Virus record (IMG/VR): IMGVR_UViG_3300045141_000106
Coordinates: 1 to 40,568 of that record
Direction: 5' to 3' (one strand)
Source of the DNA: a virus
DNA: 40,568 bases
The translations under genes were made by a program, and so were the position numbers. This document shows positions 40,156 through 40,568 of this stretch, one piece after another (positions within the stretch are counted from its first letter, which is position 1; each line of letters begins with the position of its first letter). Under the pieces are notes generated by a model that saw only the letters and a list, made by a program, of their open reading frames with translations, made no database searches and had not been told where the DNA came from.

Positions 40156-40185
40156 AACGGGCCCGTAATCACGGGCCCGTTTTTC
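40156..40185 (+). terminator. Strong intrinsic terminator after the vWA gene
   Basis: An 11-bp stem AACGGGCCCGT / ACGGGCCCGTT with loop AATC, followed by TTTTC. Both arms are themselves palindromic (ACGGGCCCGT). It closes the rightward module 26 bp after the stop. Confidence 0.9.
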
Positions 40186-40252
40186 TTTGCCTATCAGAAG
40201 CCGTAGGAAGGCCCGTAAGAGCTTATTTTCAACTCCCTGCTAGGGTGATAGC

Positions 40253-40306
40253 CCTTAGGGCCCGAAACGCGCCTACGGGCCTCCTAGAGCCTTACGGGCC
40301 CTAAGG
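40253..40306. repeat. 12-bp perfect inverted repeat near the right end
   Basis: CCTTAGGGCCCG (40253-40264) and CGGGCCCTAAGG (40295-40306) with a 30-nt loop that itself contains GCCTACGGGCC. No gene lies between 40130 and the tandem repeat. The repeat could mark a terminal, packaging or regulatory site, which is not demonstrated. Confidence 0.7.
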
Positions 40307-40317
40307 TGTTTAGATAC

Positions 40318-40568
40318 CATCGCGTGACGCGCACACGCGCGTGACGCGCACACGCGCGGGCGCGCACACGCGCGGGCGCGCACACGCGCGTGACGCGCAC
40401 ACGCGCGGGCGCGCACACGCGCGGGCGCGCACACGCGCGGGCGCGCACACGCGCGGGCGCGCACACGCGCGGGCGCGCACACGCGCGTGACGCGCACACG
40501 CGCGGGCGCGCACACGCGCGGGCGCGCACACGCGCGGGCGCGCACACGCGCGGGCGCGCACACGCGCG
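40318..40568. repeat. 16/17-bp alternating purine-pyrimidine tandem repeat at right edge
   Basis: Fifteen CACACG cores spaced 16 bp apart, or 17 bp where a TGA trinucleotide is present (spacings of 17 bp after cores 1, 4 and 10), embedded in CGCGCACACGCGCG. Long stretches alternate purine and pyrimidine, the pattern that favours left-handed Z-DNA. The array runs to the last base, so it probably continues beyond the window or halted the assembly. ORFs through it (Ala-Arg-Val-Cys repeats) are not genes. Confidence 0.9.

Noticed and set aside
40273-40563. Ala-Arg-Val-Cys repeat ORFs at the right edge
   Set aside because: All arise from reading through the 16/17-bp tandem repeat; no start signal and no plausible protein composition.
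40318-40568. CRISPR array
   Set aside because: The period is 16-17 bp, with no unique spacers between repeats and no cas genes. The Cas4-like nuclease at 9174-9923 belongs to a phage replication family.
1-40568. Prophage integrase, lysogeny repressor and tRNA genes
   Set aside because: None could be recognised by reading the translated frames. The only HTH protein is a short Cro/YdaS-like one, which is not enough to claim lysogeny.

Overview
The window looks like the near-complete genome, or one whole contig, of a short-tailed (podovirus-type) tailed phage. It has the full short-tail virion set: small and large terminase, portal, scaffold, major capsid, head-tail adaptor, nozzle-like beta protein, GNAT-fold protein, internal/ejection-type proteins with a lytic transglycosylase, collagen-like fibres and a lysis cassette. 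It lacks sheath, tube and tape-measure genes. No integrase, excisionase, lysogeny repressor or T7-type RNA polymerase was recognised. The high GC content, GTG starts and a CobS/CobT-like pair resembling the aerobic cobaltochelatase chaperones suggest an alphaproteobacterial host, perhaps Hyphomicrobiales. That host call is an inference.

Layout. (1) 1-4465, minus strand: a primase-helicase (VapE type) and a family A DNA polymerase. Inverted AGTGTGAT repeats sit at the left edge beside the initiator-like gene. (2) 4509-4552: a compact divergent promoter region inside a perfect 9-bp inverted repeat. (3) 4567-10888, plus strand: a tightly coupled early/DNA-metabolism operon with an HTH protein, RuvC-like resolvase, zinc-ribbon protein, SNF2 helicase, a run of very small genes with a shared C-terminal tail, a Cas4-like PD-(D/E)XK nuclease (DUF2800), a DUF2815 ssDNA-binding protein and a DUF6378 protein. 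It ends at a strong bidirectional terminator at 10905-10935. (4) 10972-36254, minus strand: the late operon. Read in its own direction it runs terminase, portal, an Acb2/Tad1-like immune-evasion gene, scaffold, capsid, adaptor and nozzle, ejection proteins, fibres and lysis. (5) 36762-40129, plus strand: a two-gene module of a CobS/MoxR-like AAA+ ATPase and a CobT-like protein with an HELGH zincin motif, a (GEQ)14 linker and a vWA/MIDAS domain. It carries its own leaders and hairpin terminators and is stylistically unlike the rest. (6) 40136-40568: non-coding right end with a 12-bp inverted repeat and about 250 bp of 16/17-bp tandem repeats of alternating purine-pyrimidine sequence.

How the parts work together. 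The minus-strand primase-helicase and polymerase, with the plus-strand nuclease, ssDNA-binding protein, resolvase and SNF2 helicase, form a self-sufficient replication/recombination set. Late genes are translationally coupled through ATGA, GTGA and TGATG overlaps. Two accessory items deserve attention: the small Acb2/Tad1-like protein inside the head genes, a predicted cyclic-nucleotide sponge, and the MoxR-like ATPase plus zincin-vWA pair, whose role in a phage is not settled.
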